DNA of 35,893 bases from positions 1 to 35,893 of the forward strand of contig VAWH01000049.1 in NCBI GenBank assembly GCA_005888315.1. Direction: 5' to 3'. This DNA is from Actinomycetota bacterium. Its GTDB lineage: Bacteria; Actinomycetota; Thermoleophilia; Gaiellales; Gaiellaceae. Under the pieces are notes generated by a model that saw only the letters and a list, made by a program, of their open reading frames with translations, ran no database searches and had not been told where the DNA came from. Of the stretch, positions 15,737 to 24,488 are shown one piece after another; position 1 is the first letter of the stretch, and each line of letters opens with the position of its first letter. A program made the position numbers and the translations under genes.

Positions 15737-16800
15737 CGGAGCAGGCCTTCGAGCAGGCCGCTCCAGCGCTCGCCGAGGACGCGTTCGGACGCGTGAGCGC
15801 TGTAGGCGCGCAAGCCCCCAGCCGCGATGCGCCCCGCGAGCGCCGGGTCCTCGGCGAGTCGCCGCACGGCCGCCGCCAGCGCCTTCGGCTCGCCGGGCGG
15901 TACGAGCAGCGCGCTCTGCCCGTCGACGAGCAATTCCCGAGCGGCCGGCGTGTCGGCGGTGATGACGGGGACACCGCAGGCGAGCGCCTGGAAGACCTTG
16001 TTCGGAATCACGCGCTGCGCCTTGTCCGAGGTGCCGAAGACACCGAGCGCGCAGCCGGCCGCGTGGAGCTCGCCCGGGAGGCGCTCGTAGTCGACCCACG
16101 GGAGGTGCTCGACATTCGTCGGCGGCCGCCGAAGCAGCGAGCCGAGTTGACCGGTGCCGACGATCTTGAAGCGCACGTTCGCCGCGAGGCGGGCGGCCTC
16201 GAGGACAGTCGCGAGCCCGTGCAGCGGGATCAGCTTGCCCACGAAGAGTGCCTCGAAGGGCTGCTGGGATTTCCAGCCCGGTGTGAAGACGCGCTCCTCG
16301 GCGCCGACGAAACAGACCTCGACTTCGTCGCGCGGCAGGTCCCCGAGCCCGGCGAGGAAGTCAGCGTTCGCCGCGGTGTCGGCGACGACGAGGTCGGCGG
16401 CCCGAAGGGCGCGGCGGTCGACCGCCCTGAGCAGCCGGCCGGCCGGAGACCTCGGCCGGAAGCGCTCGCGATCGGCGACGAACGTGTCGTAGAGGGAGAC
16501 GAGCGGGTTGAACACCACGGGCCGTGGCCCGGCCACGCGCCGAGCCGCTGCCAGATCGAGGTGGCCCGGGTACCCGACGATCAGCGCGTCGAAATCCTCG
16601 CGCGGCCGCCGGAAGAGGCGCGCTTCCGCCAACGCCAGCCTGGTCAGCGACCGCGCGCCGGCCCGCCATTTGTGCGCGCGTCCCTCCCAGACGGGAACGT
16701 GACGCTCGAGCACGTGGATCCCCGCACGGCGAAGCGCCGCGATCACCTGGGCGTTCCGCGGGTAGTCCCGCTCGTAGGTGCCGAAGTAGAGGACGCGCAT
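15733..16800 (-). CDS. GT4-family glycosyltransferase
   Basis: A 355-residue GT-B enzyme. It has an N-terminal acceptor domain (MRVLYFGTYERDYPRNAQVIAALRRAG), an HLDLAAARRVAG loop, and a C-terminal nucleotide-sugar domain with FVGKLIPLHGLATVLEAARLA (about residue 188), KIVGTGQLGSLL, and VIPNKVFQALACGVPVITADTPAARELLVDGQSALLVPPGEPKAL, containing the EX7E-like region. It probably transfers a sugar to a lipid or envelope acceptor in the cytoplasm; the substrate cannot be read from sequence. It is translationally coupled to the DUF2079 gene. Confidence 0.9.
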   Translation of the reverse strand: MRVLYFGTYERDYPRNAQVIAALRRAGIHVLERHVPVWEGRAHKWRAGARSLTRLALAEARLFRRPREDFDALIVGYPGHLDLAAARRVAGPRPVVFNPLVSLYDTFVADRERFRPRSPAGRLLRAVDRRALRAADLVVADTAANADFLAGLGDLPRDEVEVCFVGAEERVFTPGWKSQQPFEALFVGKLIPLHGLATVLEAARLAANVRFKIVGTGQLGSLLRRPPTNVEHLPWVDYERLPGELHAAGCALGVFGTSDKAQRVIPNKVFQALACGVPVITADTPAARELLVDGQSALLVPPGEPKALAAAVRRLAEDPALAGRIAAGGLRAYSAHASERVLGERWSGLLEGLLR

Positions 16801-17013
16801 TGGGGCTCGGGCCGACCTTTGTTCCCGCGCTCGCCTTAACGTGTTCGCGCGCGTTTCAAAGGCGTACCCAGCCTCCTCCCCGCGACGAGCCTAATCAGAA
16901 TTTGCGGACGCATGGGAGACGGGATCGTGACGAAACTGCGCCGACGGTCGGACCGGCTGCCACTTCCGCCCGGCTCGGCTGCCACCTCCGCGGCGGGCTC
17001 GTCTGCCTTCCGG
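16801..17013. other. 213-bp gap upstream of the GT4 gene
   Basis: It lies between two minus-strand genes. A ~35-bp stretch at about 16857-16892 resembles 24533-24567, and around 16960-17000 a GGCTGCCAC-TCCGC unit is repeated imperfectly. I find no gene or RNA here. The region may hold the promoter of the GT4-DUF2079 pair and the 3' end of the GT2 transcript. Confidence 0.4.
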
Positions 17014-17952
17014 TCAGGAGAGGATCTCGTCGATGTGGAGCTCTGCCTGCTCGCGGCCGGCGCCGCTCTCTTCGTGCTGGCTCGTGAGCATCTCGCTGAT
17101 CAGGCCGAGCGAAAAGAACTGGAGCCCGACCACGACCAGCAGGACGCCGAGGGTGAGCAGCGGCCGCTCGCCGATCGCGTGCCCGAGGGCTTTGACGACG
17201 GTCAGGTAGGCGAGGATCACGACACCGATCGCGCCGAGCACGAGCCCGAGCCCGCCGAACAGATGCAGCGGCCGGTGGCGGTAGCGGCCGATGAACGAGA
17301 CCGTCAGCAGATCCAAGAACCCACGGATGTAGCGCTCGACTCCGTAGCGCGAGCGTCCGTGCTCGCGCGGGCGATGGTTGACGGGCAGCTCGGCGATCCG
17401 GAAGCCGCGGTAGTGCGCGAGGACCGGAATGAACCGGTGGAGCTCGCCGTAGAGGCGCATTCCGTGAACGACCTCGGCTCGGTATGCCTTCAGCCCGCAG
17501 TTCAGATCGTGGAGCCGTAGACCCGAAACCCGCCCCGTCACCCAGTTGAAGATTCGCGATAGGACTCGCCGGCGCAGCGGATCGCGGCGGCGCGTCTTCC
17601 AGCCGGAGACGAGATCGAAGCCCTCGTCGAGCTTGACGAGCAGGCGCGGAATCTCAGCCGGGTCGTCCTGGAGGTCGGCGTCGATCGTGACGATGGTTTC
17701 GCCGAGCGCGCGATCGAAGCCCGTCGCCAGCGCGGCGGCCTTGCCGAAGTTGCGGCGAAACCGGACGACCCGCACTTTTTCGTGCGCGGCATGGAGCCGT
17801 GTCAGCTCCCCAAACGACCCATCCGAGGAACCGTCGTCGACGAAGACCGTCTCCCATTCCTGCCCAAGCGGCTCGAGCGCCGACTGCAGCTCCGCATAGA
17901 GCAAGGCGACCGAGCGCTCCTCGTTGTGCAGCGGGACGACGATCGAGATCAC
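17014..17952 (-). CDS. GT2-family glycosyltransferase (polyprenyl-phosphate sugar synthase type)
   Basis: The 312-residue product has an N-terminal GT-A domain of the DPM1/GtrB group: ISIVVPLHNEERSVALLYAEL, VFVDDGSSDGS, VRFRRNFGKAAALATGFDRALGETIVTIDADLQDDPAEI (the DAD metal motif) and DLNCGLKAYRAEV. Two TM helices follow (about 232-285), then a charged tail. Such enzymes transfer a sugar from a nucleotide to polyprenyl phosphate, making the donor for GT-C enzymes. That would suit the MptB-like gene 3 kb away. GTG 17952 overlaps the kinase stop (GTGA). Confidence 0.9.
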   Translation of the reverse strand: MISIVVPLHNEERSVALLYAELQSALEPLGQEWETVFVDDGSSDGSFGELTRLHAAHEKVRVVRFRRNFGKAAALATGFDRALGETIVTIDADLQDDPAEIPRLLVKLDEGFDLVSGWKTRRRDPLRRRVLSRIFNWVTGRVSGLRLHDLNCGLKAYRAEVVHGMRLYGELHRFIPVLAHYRGFRIAELPVNHRPREHGRSRYGVERYIRGFLDLLTVSFIGRYRHRPLHLFGGLGLVLGAIGVVILAYLTVVKALGHAIGERPLLTLGVLLVVVGLQFFSLGLISEMLTSQHEESGAGREQAELHIDEILS

Positions 17953-19217
17953 GGCAGCGGTGGTGGGGGTGGTGGCGGGGGCGTCGTGATCGGAATCGTG
18001 ACGGTTGTGGGCAACGTCGTGGGTGGCGGGGGCACCGTCGTCGGGGGCGGCGGCGGTGGTGGGGGCGGCGGCGGGGGCGGCGGCGAAACCGCTGTCGGCG
18101 ATGTCCTCGTCGCTCTCGTCGTGGAGGCCGTCGTTTTCGTTCGGGCGCTAGCCGAGGTGATCGGCAGCGTCGTCGAAGTTCCCCGGCTTCGCGTGCGTTG
18201 CGCTGCCGAGGACGGCGGGGGCTTTGAACCGCTCGAGTGGCCCGCCAGGAAGGCGACAGCGACGCCGGCGGCTGCCGCGGCGAAGAGGAGCAGCGCGACG
18301 AGTAGGAGTGGGAGCGGCACAGGCGGGACAGGCAGGCGGCGACGACCGCTGCGGCGGCGTCGCGGGATCACGAGCGTGGAGTCCGCGCCTGCGACCAGTG
18401 TGGGCGCGCCGCTGAGCGTCGGTTGGCCGGTCGCGAGCGCGGTGGCGAGCGCTGCCCCGTCCGCGGGTCGCTCCTGCGGATCCTTCGCCAGCGACGCTTC
18501 GGCGAGGGCCGCGAGCGCGGGTGGGGCGTCGGGGCGGACCTCACCGAGCGGGGCGGGCTGCTCGTGCACGTGCATCCGTGCGAGCTCGATCGGGCTGGCG
18601 GCCTCGAACGGAAGCCGGCCCGCGAGCAGGCGGTAGAGGATGACACCGAAGGAATAGACGTCGCTGGCAGCGGTCGCCGGCTGCCCCTGCGCCTGTTCCG
18701 GCGAGAGATACGCGGCAGTGCCGAGGAGCGTCCCCGTCTCCGTCAGCGTTCCCGACCCGCCGAGCCGGGCGATGCCGAAATCCGCGATCTTGGCCGTGCC
18801 CTCGTCGTCGAAGAGGACGTTGGCGGGCTTCAGGTCGCGATGAACGAGGTCGCGTGTGTGTGCGTGGGCGAGGCCGGCGGCGAGTTCGCGGGCGATTCGC
18901 TCGGCCTCGTCGTCCGGGTACGGCTCGCCAGGGAGGAGCCGGTCCTCGAGCGTGCCGCCGCCGAGGTACTCCAGGACCATGAACGGCCGGCCGCCCTCTT
19001 CTCCGTAGTCGTAGAGGCGGCAGATGTTCGGGTGCGCGAGCGATGCAACCGCGTGGGCCTCGCGTTCAAAGCGGGCCGGGTCGGCGTCGCGGCCGAGCAG
19101 CTTCAAGGCGACGCGCCGACCGAGTTCAAGGTCCTCGGCAGTCCACACTTCGGACATCCCCCCGGCACCGAGCCGCGCGTCGAGCCGGTAACGACCCCGT
19201 ACCAGTTCGCGCGCCAC
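17949..19217 (-). CDS. Membrane Ser/Thr protein kinase (PknB-type domain, poly-Pro/Thr tail, no PASTA)
   Basis: A 422-residue Hanks-type kinase. The domain (about 10-265) has LGAGGMSEVW, the VALK lysine K39, E52, HRDLKPAN (126-133), DFG (146-148) and SPEQA in place of APE. After a basic linker (RRRRSGRRR), one TM helix (about 303-327) leads to an extracellular tail of Ser/Thr, then proline runs with Thr-Thr spacers. PknB orthologues usually carry PASTA repeats; none are visible. GTG 19217 is 22 nt from the divergent moeA start. Its stop overlaps the GT2 gene, hinting at envelope-related regulation (inference). Confidence 0.93.
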   Translation of the reverse strand: MARELVRGRYRLDARLGAGGMSEVWTAEDLELGRRVALKLLGRDADPARFEREAHAVASLAHPNICRLYDYGEEGGRPFMVLEYLGGGTLEDRLLPGEPYPDDEAERIARELAAGLAHAHTRDLVHRDLKPANVLFDDEGTAKIADFGIARLGGSGTLTETGTLLGTAAYLSPEQAQGQPATAASDVYSFGVILYRLLAGRLPFEAASPIELARMHVHEQPAPLGEVRPDAPPALAALAEASLAKDPQERPADGAALATALATGQPTLSGAPTLVAGADSTLVIPRRRRSGRRRLPVPPVPLPLLLVALLLFAAAAAGVAVAFLAGHSSGSKPPPSSAAQRTRSRGTSTTLPITSASARTKTTASTTRATRTSPTAVSPPPPPPPPPPPPPPTTVPPPPTTLPTTVTIPITTPPPPPPPPLP

Positions 19218-19239
19218 CGGGCTAGCTTATGCGGCTCGC

Positions 19240-20433
19240 GTGGCCGATCTGCTGTCGATCACCGAGGCTCAGAGCCTAGTCGTGATGCACGCGCGTCCGC
19301 TTCCGCCCGAGACCGTCTCGCTGGAGGAAGCGGCCGGGCGCGTGGTCGCCGAGCCGGCCGTGGCGGTGGTCGATCTGCCGCCGTTTCCCAGCTCGGCGAT
19401 GGACGGCTATGCCGTCCTGAGCGCGGACACCCCGGGGCGGCTTCGGGTGTCAGGCCGAATTCCCGCCGGTAAGCCCGCCGACGTCTCCCTGGGTCCCGGC
19501 GAAGCGATGGGAATCGCAACCGGTGGAGTCGTGCCTGACGGCGCGGATGCCGTCATCCCCATCGAGTATGTTGTCGAGGATGACAACGACATCGAGATCG
19601 CAAGCGTCGTTGAGAACGGCGCCAACGTCCGTCCTCGGGGGGGCGACATTCGCGCCGGTGAGACCGTCGTCGAGCGGGGTTCCGCGCTCACGCCCGCGCG
19701 GCTCGGGGCTCTGGCCGCCGCCGGGATACCGGAGGTTCGGTGCACGCGCCGGCCGCGCGCCGCCGTGCTCGCTACGGGCACTGAGCTTCGCCGCCCGGGC
19801 GAGGAGCTGGCCGCGGGTGAGATCTACGAGGCAAACGGGCTGATCCTCTCGGCACAGCTCGAGGCTGCGGGCGCGGCGGTCGAGCGACTGCCGGCGGTCG
19901 GCGACGATGAAGGCGCGCTGCGGGCCGCGCTCGAAGCGGCGCTCGCGGCCGACATCGTCGTCACCTCGGGAGGCGTCTCCGTTGGGCCCCACGATCTCGT
20001 CCGTCGTGTCGAAGGCGAGCTCGGAGTCGAGGAGGTCTTCTGGCGCGTTGCCGTCAAGCCCGGCAAGCCGCTCGCGTTCGGAGTCCGCGAGGGGACGCTC
20101 GTGTTCGGGCTGCCCGGCAATCCGGTTTCGGCGCTCGTCAGCTTCGAGCTTTTCGTCAAGCCTGCGGTCCGGGCGCTGCAGGGGGTGCCGGAGCCGCTGC
20201 CTCGATTCGAACGCGGCCGGCTCGTCGGCACGCGACGGCAGAACCCCGAGCGCGACGAGCTCGCGCGGGCGCGCCTTCGCCGGTCGGACGACGGCGCCCT
20301 TCTCGAACCCCTGAGCGGGCAGGAGTCGCACATGATCGCCCGCTCCGCAGGCGCGGATGCGCTCCTCCTCGTACCGCGGGGCGAGGGCGAGCTTGCCGAC
20401 GGCGACTCCGTCGACTATCTCCGCCTGGATTGA
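19240..20433 (+). CDS. moeA: Molybdopterin molybdenumtransferase MoeA
   Basis: MoeA inserts molybdate into adenylylated molybdopterin. The 397-residue protein has the four MoeA domains: LPPFPSSAMDGYAV (about 47-60), GEAMGIATGGVVPDGADAVIPIEY, RPRGGDIRAGETVVERG, and the MoCF-like domain with AVLATGTEL, YEANGLILSAQLEAAGAAV, VVTSGGVSVGPHDLV and LVFGLPGNPVSALVSFELF. The C-terminal domain IV is present. The start is GTG 19240. It stands alone; moaC and a Mog/MoaB gene are 10 kb downstream, so molybdenum-cofactor genes are spread over this segment. Confidence 0.96.
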   Translation: MADLLSITEAQSLVVMHARPLPPETVSLEEAAGRVVAEPAVAVVDLPPFPSSAMDGYAVLSADTPGRLRVSGRIPAGKPADVSLGPGEAMGIATGGVVPDGADAVIPIEYVVEDDNDIEIASVVENGANVRPRGGDIRAGETVVERGSALTPARLGALAAAGIPEVRCTRRPRAAVLATGTELRRPGEELAAGEIYEANGLILSAQLEAAGAAVERLPAVGDDEGALRAALEAALAADIVVTSGGVSVGPHDLVRRVEGELGVEEVFWRVAVKPGKPLAFGVREGTLVFGLPGNPVSALVSFELFVKPAVRALQGVPEPLPRFERGRLVGTRRQNPERDELARARLRRSDDGALLEPLSGQESHMIARSAGADALLLVPRGEGELADGDSVDYLRLD

Positions 20434-20443
20434 AAACGGTGGC

Positions 20444-22333
20444 TCAGCCTCCGATCGCCCGTTGGCGTTCCACGGACGCCTTCTTTTGGGCGCGGCGTGC
20501 GAGGATCGCGTGGCGAAGCGCCGAGCGGATCGGCCCGAGGCCGCGGTCGGCCGCGCTGGGGTATGGGCCATAGCGTTGCGCTGTCAGCGCAGCGAATTGC
20601 GCCGCCACGGCGAGCCAGGCCAATCCGATCACGAAGGTCGGGATCGAGACGTAGCGGAGGGCCGCGAGCTCGGCGAGGTACCAGGGCGCGTCGAGCCCGA
20701 GCCCGTACCGGGCGGCGAACGAGATCAAGAGCAGGAAAGGGCCGAGAAAGCCGAGGGCGAGCACCGATACGCGCAGCCAGGGTGCCCGCGATTGCACGTG
20801 TGGGAGCCACAGCCAGGCGTGCAGGGAAGGCAGGACGAGGATCAAGGCATACGGGTTCGTGGCCACCACCAAGAGCCCGACGACGCCGAGCGCCAGCAGT
20901 GCGGCAGTGTGGCCCGCGAGCTCGTCGTCGATCGCGGCGCGCCGTCGCGGGACCAGGCGCGCCCGTGTGACCACCCAACCAAGGGCGGCAAGAGCCGCGA
21001 GGCCGAGTAAGCCGAGCAGCGGCCAGTGCCGGGCCGCGGCGCTCTGCGGGGCGACCGGCAAGGCCGCACCTCTCGGCCAAACGCCGACGAGCGCGAAGAG
21101 TTGGAAAACCACGCCGACCCAGACCCAGAAGGCGAGCCGGCTTCGGTAGCTGCGCAGCGCAGGTGCAATCGGCACGCGGCGCCGGCGGCAGCGAGCGAAG
21201 AGATCGATCGTCGCGATCACGAACGGCAGCAAAGCTGCGATCAAGACCAGCTGAATGGCCCAGCCTCGGATCACCCGTGCTCCGAGGTACACGTAGCTCG
21301 ACGTCCCTTGCACGAGCTCCGCGCCCTGGTCGAGAGCTCGCAGAAGCTGTTGCGTACTCCGTCCCACCTGGGCAAGCCGCCCGCCGTTCACGCGGGCCGG
21401 GGTGTCGGCGAAGGAAGCAGAGCGCCGGTCGCCGGCGGTGGTCACCGTGAGCCCGCCGACGCCGTGTGCGAGCAGCGGGCCCTGTTCGTAGAGCGTGAAC
21501 GGAAAGGCGAGATCGAGTAGCTGGGCGAAGCCGCTCGGACGCCGCGGCAGCGCACCCGCCTGTTCCTGAATCCGTGCTGCCGTCGTCGCCACCAGGCCCG
21601 CGGACGCCTCCCGAGCAGTGTTCCCGGCGATTACCAGCCGGGAGGGCGCCCGGCCGGCGATCGAATCCAAGACGATCGCCGTGACGACTCGATTACGGAA
21701 ATCCGCGGCGAACCGGCGTGCGCCCAGGCCGCCGAACTCGCCGCCGTCCGTCGCGACAAAGAGAAGTGTGTGAGCGGGGCTGACGATGCTCGCTCCGGCC
21801 GGGACGTGTCCGGAAACCGTTGTGGCGTACGAGCGGGCAAGCTCGATCAGAGCCGCGATGCCGGACGCATTGTCGTTCGCGCCCGGACCTGTGCCGACGT
21901 CGTCGAGATGCGCGAGAACGGCCAGCGCCTGAGGGGAGCGACCCGGAATCGTGACGACAAGGTTCTCGAGCCGAACGCGGCCGCGCCCGGGAATGATCGC
22001 CGAGAAGGGCTCGCGGCGGACGCGGAGCCCCAGCCTCGCCACCTGGTCTGCGAACCACTGCCGAGCGCTGGCGGCACCGGGCGAACCGGGTGAGCGGTCC
22101 GGAAAGGTCTGGGCGAGATCGCGCGTGAGCGCGGCCGCCCGCGTCTTGTCGAAGGCGGGTGGCAGAGTTGGGACGGCCGGGCGGAGCGCCGTCGGCTTGC
22201 CGACGCTGAATGCGGCGATTAGCAGGGGAATCCCGACGAGCAGCCACGTACCCCGGTAGAGACGTCCGTTGATCGGCCGCTCGAGCGAGCCTGGACGCGC
22301 GCGTTCGCGCGCGGGAGGCGGGATCGCCGCCAT
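20444..22333 (-). CDS. Membrane M28-family peptidase
   Basis: A 629-residue protein: an N-terminal TM helix (about 30-46), an M28 zinc-peptidase domain outside the membrane (about 60-350), then six or more TM helices. The zinc site shows H142 (VLAHLDDVG), D154 (GPGANDNASGIAAL) and E199 (DGGEFGGLGARRF). The usual EE pair, where the first Glu is the catalytic base, reads G198-E199, so activity is in doubt unless another residue serves. ATG 22333 was preferred over the GTG/ATG extension at 22408, which would run into the divergent response-regulator promoter region. The gene ends 10 nt from moeA (convergent). Confidence 0.88.
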   Translation of the reverse strand: MAAIPPPARERARPGSLERPINGRLYRGTWLLVGIPLLIAAFSVGKPTALRPAVPTLPPAFDKTRAAALTRDLAQTFPDRSPGSPGAASARQWFADQVARLGLRVRREPFSAIIPGRGRVRLENLVVTIPGRSPQALAVLAHLDDVGTGPGANDNASGIAALIELARSYATTVSGHVPAGASIVSPAHTLLFVATDGGEFGGLGARRFAADFRNRVVTAIVLDSIAGRAPSRLVIAGNTAREASAGLVATTAARIQEQAGALPRRPSGFAQLLDLAFPFTLYEQGPLLAHGVGGLTVTTAGDRRSASFADTPARVNGGRLAQVGRSTQQLLRALDQGAELVQGTSSYVYLGARVIRGWAIQLVLIAALLPFVIATIDLFARCRRRRVPIAPALRSYRSRLAFWVWVGVVFQLFALVGVWPRGAALPVAPQSAAARHWPLLGLLGLAALAALGWVVTRARLVPRRRAAIDDELAGHTAALLALGVVGLLVVATNPYALILVLPSLHAWLWLPHVQSRAPWLRVSVLALGFLGPFLLLISFAARYGLGLDAPWYLAELAALRYVSIPTFVIGLAWLAVAAQFAALTAQRYGPYPSAADRGLGPIRSALRHAILARRAQKKASVERQRAIGG

Positions 22334-22389
22334 GCCGTGGCTATAGTAGGCAGGCGAGAACTCGACGCGGGCAGGCAGACTGCTACGCG

Positions 22390-23088
22390 ATGCGCGACTC
22401 CTCGACAATCCTGCTCGTCGACGACGAGGACTCGGTCCAGAAGCTCCTCACGTATCCGCTCGAACGCGACGGTTTCCGCGTCGTGCAGGCGCGGGACGGA
22501 GAGCAAGCACTGAGGCTCTTCGAGGACCAGCGGATCGACCTCGTCGTTCTCGATTTGATGCTGCCGAAGGTCGACGGCCTCGAGGTCTGCAAGCGGCTCC
22601 GCGCCGGCAGCGACGTCCCGATCATCATGCTGACGGCGCGCGGCGAGGAGCTCGACAAGGTGCTCGGCCTCGAGCTCGGCGCCGACGATTACATCACCAA
22701 GCCGTTTTCGATCCGCGAGTTTCGGAGCCGCGTGCGCGCCCTCCTGCGACGCGCATCGCTGGCCCGAGACAGCGGGCCGCGCGAGGGGGAGGTGATCGAG
22801 GCCGGCCAGCTGCGAATCGATCCCGCCCGACGGACGGTCGAGCTCGCGGGAGAGCCGGTGCAGCTCACCTATGTCGAGTTCGAGCTCCTGCGGGCCCTCG
22901 CCGCCGAGCCGGCCCGGGTCTTCACGCGGGAGATGTTGCTCCGCGCGCTGTGGGGAGACTCGGCCTATCGCGAGCCGCGGACGATCGACGTCCATATTCG
23001 CCACTTGCGGGAGAAGCTCGAGCGCGACGCGAGCGAGCCGGAGTACATCCTCACCGTGCGCGGCGTCGGCTACCGGTTTCGCGACTGA
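22390..23088 (+). CDS. OmpR/PhoB-family response regulator
   Basis: A 232-residue two-domain regulator. The receiver has DD11-12, phospho-acceptor D55 (VVLDLMLP), T82 (MLTARGEE) and K104 (TKPFS). The DNA-binding domain is a winged helix with LTYVEFELLRALAAEPARVFTREMLLRALWG and DVHIRHLREKLE...VRGVGYRF. The order regulator-kinase-HtrA matches mycobacterial mprA-mprB-pepD, an envelope-stress system, so a similar role is likely but not shown. ATG 22390 is 56 nt from the divergent M28 gene. Its stop overlaps the kinase ATG by one base. Confidence 0.94.
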   Translation: MRDSSTILLVDDEDSVQKLLTYPLERDGFRVVQARDGEQALRLFEDQRIDLVVLDLMLPKVDGLEVCKRLRAGSDVPIIMLTARGEELDKVLGLELGADDYITKPFSIREFRSRVRALLRRASLARDSGPREGEVIEAGQLRIDPARRTVELAGEPVQLTYVEFELLRALAAEPARVFTREMLLRALWGDSAYREPRTIDVHIRHLREKLERDASEPEYILTVRGVGYRFRD

Positions 23089-24488
23089 TGAGCACCTTCA
23101 GGACGGTCGGGGCCCGCCTCAGCCTGGCACTTCTCGCCGTCGTCGCGCTCGTTCTGGGGCTCGTCTATCTCATCGTCGTCCCGTCGCTGAGAAACCGGCT
23201 GATCGACGCGAGACTGAACGATCTTGCCCGTGCAGCGCCCAAGCTCGTCCGCGAATATGAGGACAACCGGCACGACCCGGACTTCCTGTCGAACGCGGAC
23301 GCCAGCACGAATGCGCGCGTGCTCCTGTTGTCGGTGCTGACCCAGTCGCCGCCGACCGTGACTGTCCAGGACTCCTCGCGTCCGGGCCAGAGCGGCGGCG
23401 CCTTCACGGACGATCCGGTCGCGCTTGACTCGGCCAAGACGTCGATGCTCGAGCGCGGGACCGTCTCGCGCGGCGGGAGCGAGTTCGCGGAAGTCGCGAG
23501 CCCGATCGGTAGCGGAGATGTTCTCTTGCTCTCCGCGCCGCTGCACGATGCGCTCGCCGACGTCCACGCCGTGCAACGCCGCCTGCTCTTCGCCGGCGGC
23601 CTGGCGCTGCTCGTCGCACTCCTGATCGGGTACGGAGCAGCCCGCCTCTTCGCGCGCCGAATCCGACGCCTCGAACGTGCGGCCGAGCGGATCGCGCGCG
23701 GACGCTTCGACGAGCCCGTCGCTGACACCGCCTCGGATGAGCTCGGTGAGCTCGCGCGGGCGTTCGACCGCATGCGCGTCCGGCTGGCCGGGCTCGACCA
23801 CGCGAGGCGTGAGTTCGTTGCCAACGCATCGCATGAGCTTCGGACGCCGCTGTTCTCGCTCGGCGGTTTCCTCGAGCTCCTCGAGGACGAGGAGCTCGAC
23901 GAGCGGACGCGCCGAGAATTCCTCGAGACGATGGCAGGCCAGGTGCGCCGCTTGACCAAGCTCGCCGACGATCTGCTCGACCTCTCGCGGCTGGACGCAG
24001 GCCGGCTGCACGTGGAAACGCAGCCGGTCGAGCTCGGGAGCGTGGCGAGCGCGGCCGTCGACGAGTTTGCCGGTGTCGCCCTGGCTTCAGCGCATCCGCT
24101 GGAATTCGCCGCCAACGGAGCCGCTGACGCCCATGGCGATCCGCAGCGCGTCCTTCAGATCGTGCGCATCCTGCTCGAAAACGCCTTGGTGCACACGCCG
24201 CCGGGCACGCCGGTCGAGGTTGCCGTGCGCCGCGCCGACGGCCGGGCGGAGATCAGCGTCGCCGACGGCGGCCCCGGCATCAACGCCGAGGATCGGGCCG
24301 AGCTGTTCGACCGCTTCTACCGCGGCGAGAGCACGAAGGCTTCGGGGAGCGGGCTCGGCCTCGCGATCGCGAAGGAGCTGGCGGAGCTGATGGGCGGCGA
24401 GATCGAGCTCGACTCGAAGCCGGGCCGGACGGTCTTCTCGCTCGTTCTACCCGCCGACGAGCCGGCGCCTGAGGGCCCGATGGGCTGA
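23088..24488 (+). CDS. Sensor histidine kinase
   Basis: A 466-residue membrane kinase. TM1 (about 10-31) and TM2 (about 167-187) flank an extracellular sensor of about 135 residues, followed by HAMP (about 188-240), a HisKA dimerisation region with FVANASHELRTPLFSL (H249), and an ATPase domain with ILLENALVHTPPGTPVEV (N box), DGGPGI (G1), LFDRFYRG (F box) and GSGLGLAIAKELAELMGG (G2). It should phosphorylate the upstream regulator. The signal is unknown. The TGATG overlap at 23086-23090 couples the pair. Confidence 0.94.
   Translation: MSTFRTVGARLSLALLAVVALVLGLVYLIVVPSLRNRLIDARLNDLARAAPKLVREYEDNRHDPDFLSNADASTNARVLLLSVLTQSPPTVTVQDSSRPGQSGGAFTDDPVALDSAKTSMLERGTVSRGGSEFAEVASPIGSGDVLLLSAPLHDALADVHAVQRRLLFAGGLALLVALLIGYGAARLFARRIRRLERAAERIARGRFDEPVADTASDELGELARAFDRMRVRLAGLDHARREFVANASHELRTPLFSLGGFLELLEDEELDERTRREFLETMAGQVRRLTKLADDLLDLSRLDAGRLHVETQPVELGSVASAAVDEFAGVALASAHPLEFAANGAADAHGDPQRVLQIVRILLENALVHTPPGTPVEVAVRRADGRAEISVADGGPGINAEDRAELFDRFYRGESTKASGSGLGLAIAKELAELMGGEIELDSKPGRTVFSLVLPADEPAPEGPMG

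Noticed and set aside
16912-17520. Plus-strand open frame opposite the GT2 gene
   Set aside because: Most of it lies antisense to the GT2 gene, and its translation is charged, low-complexity and unlike any family.
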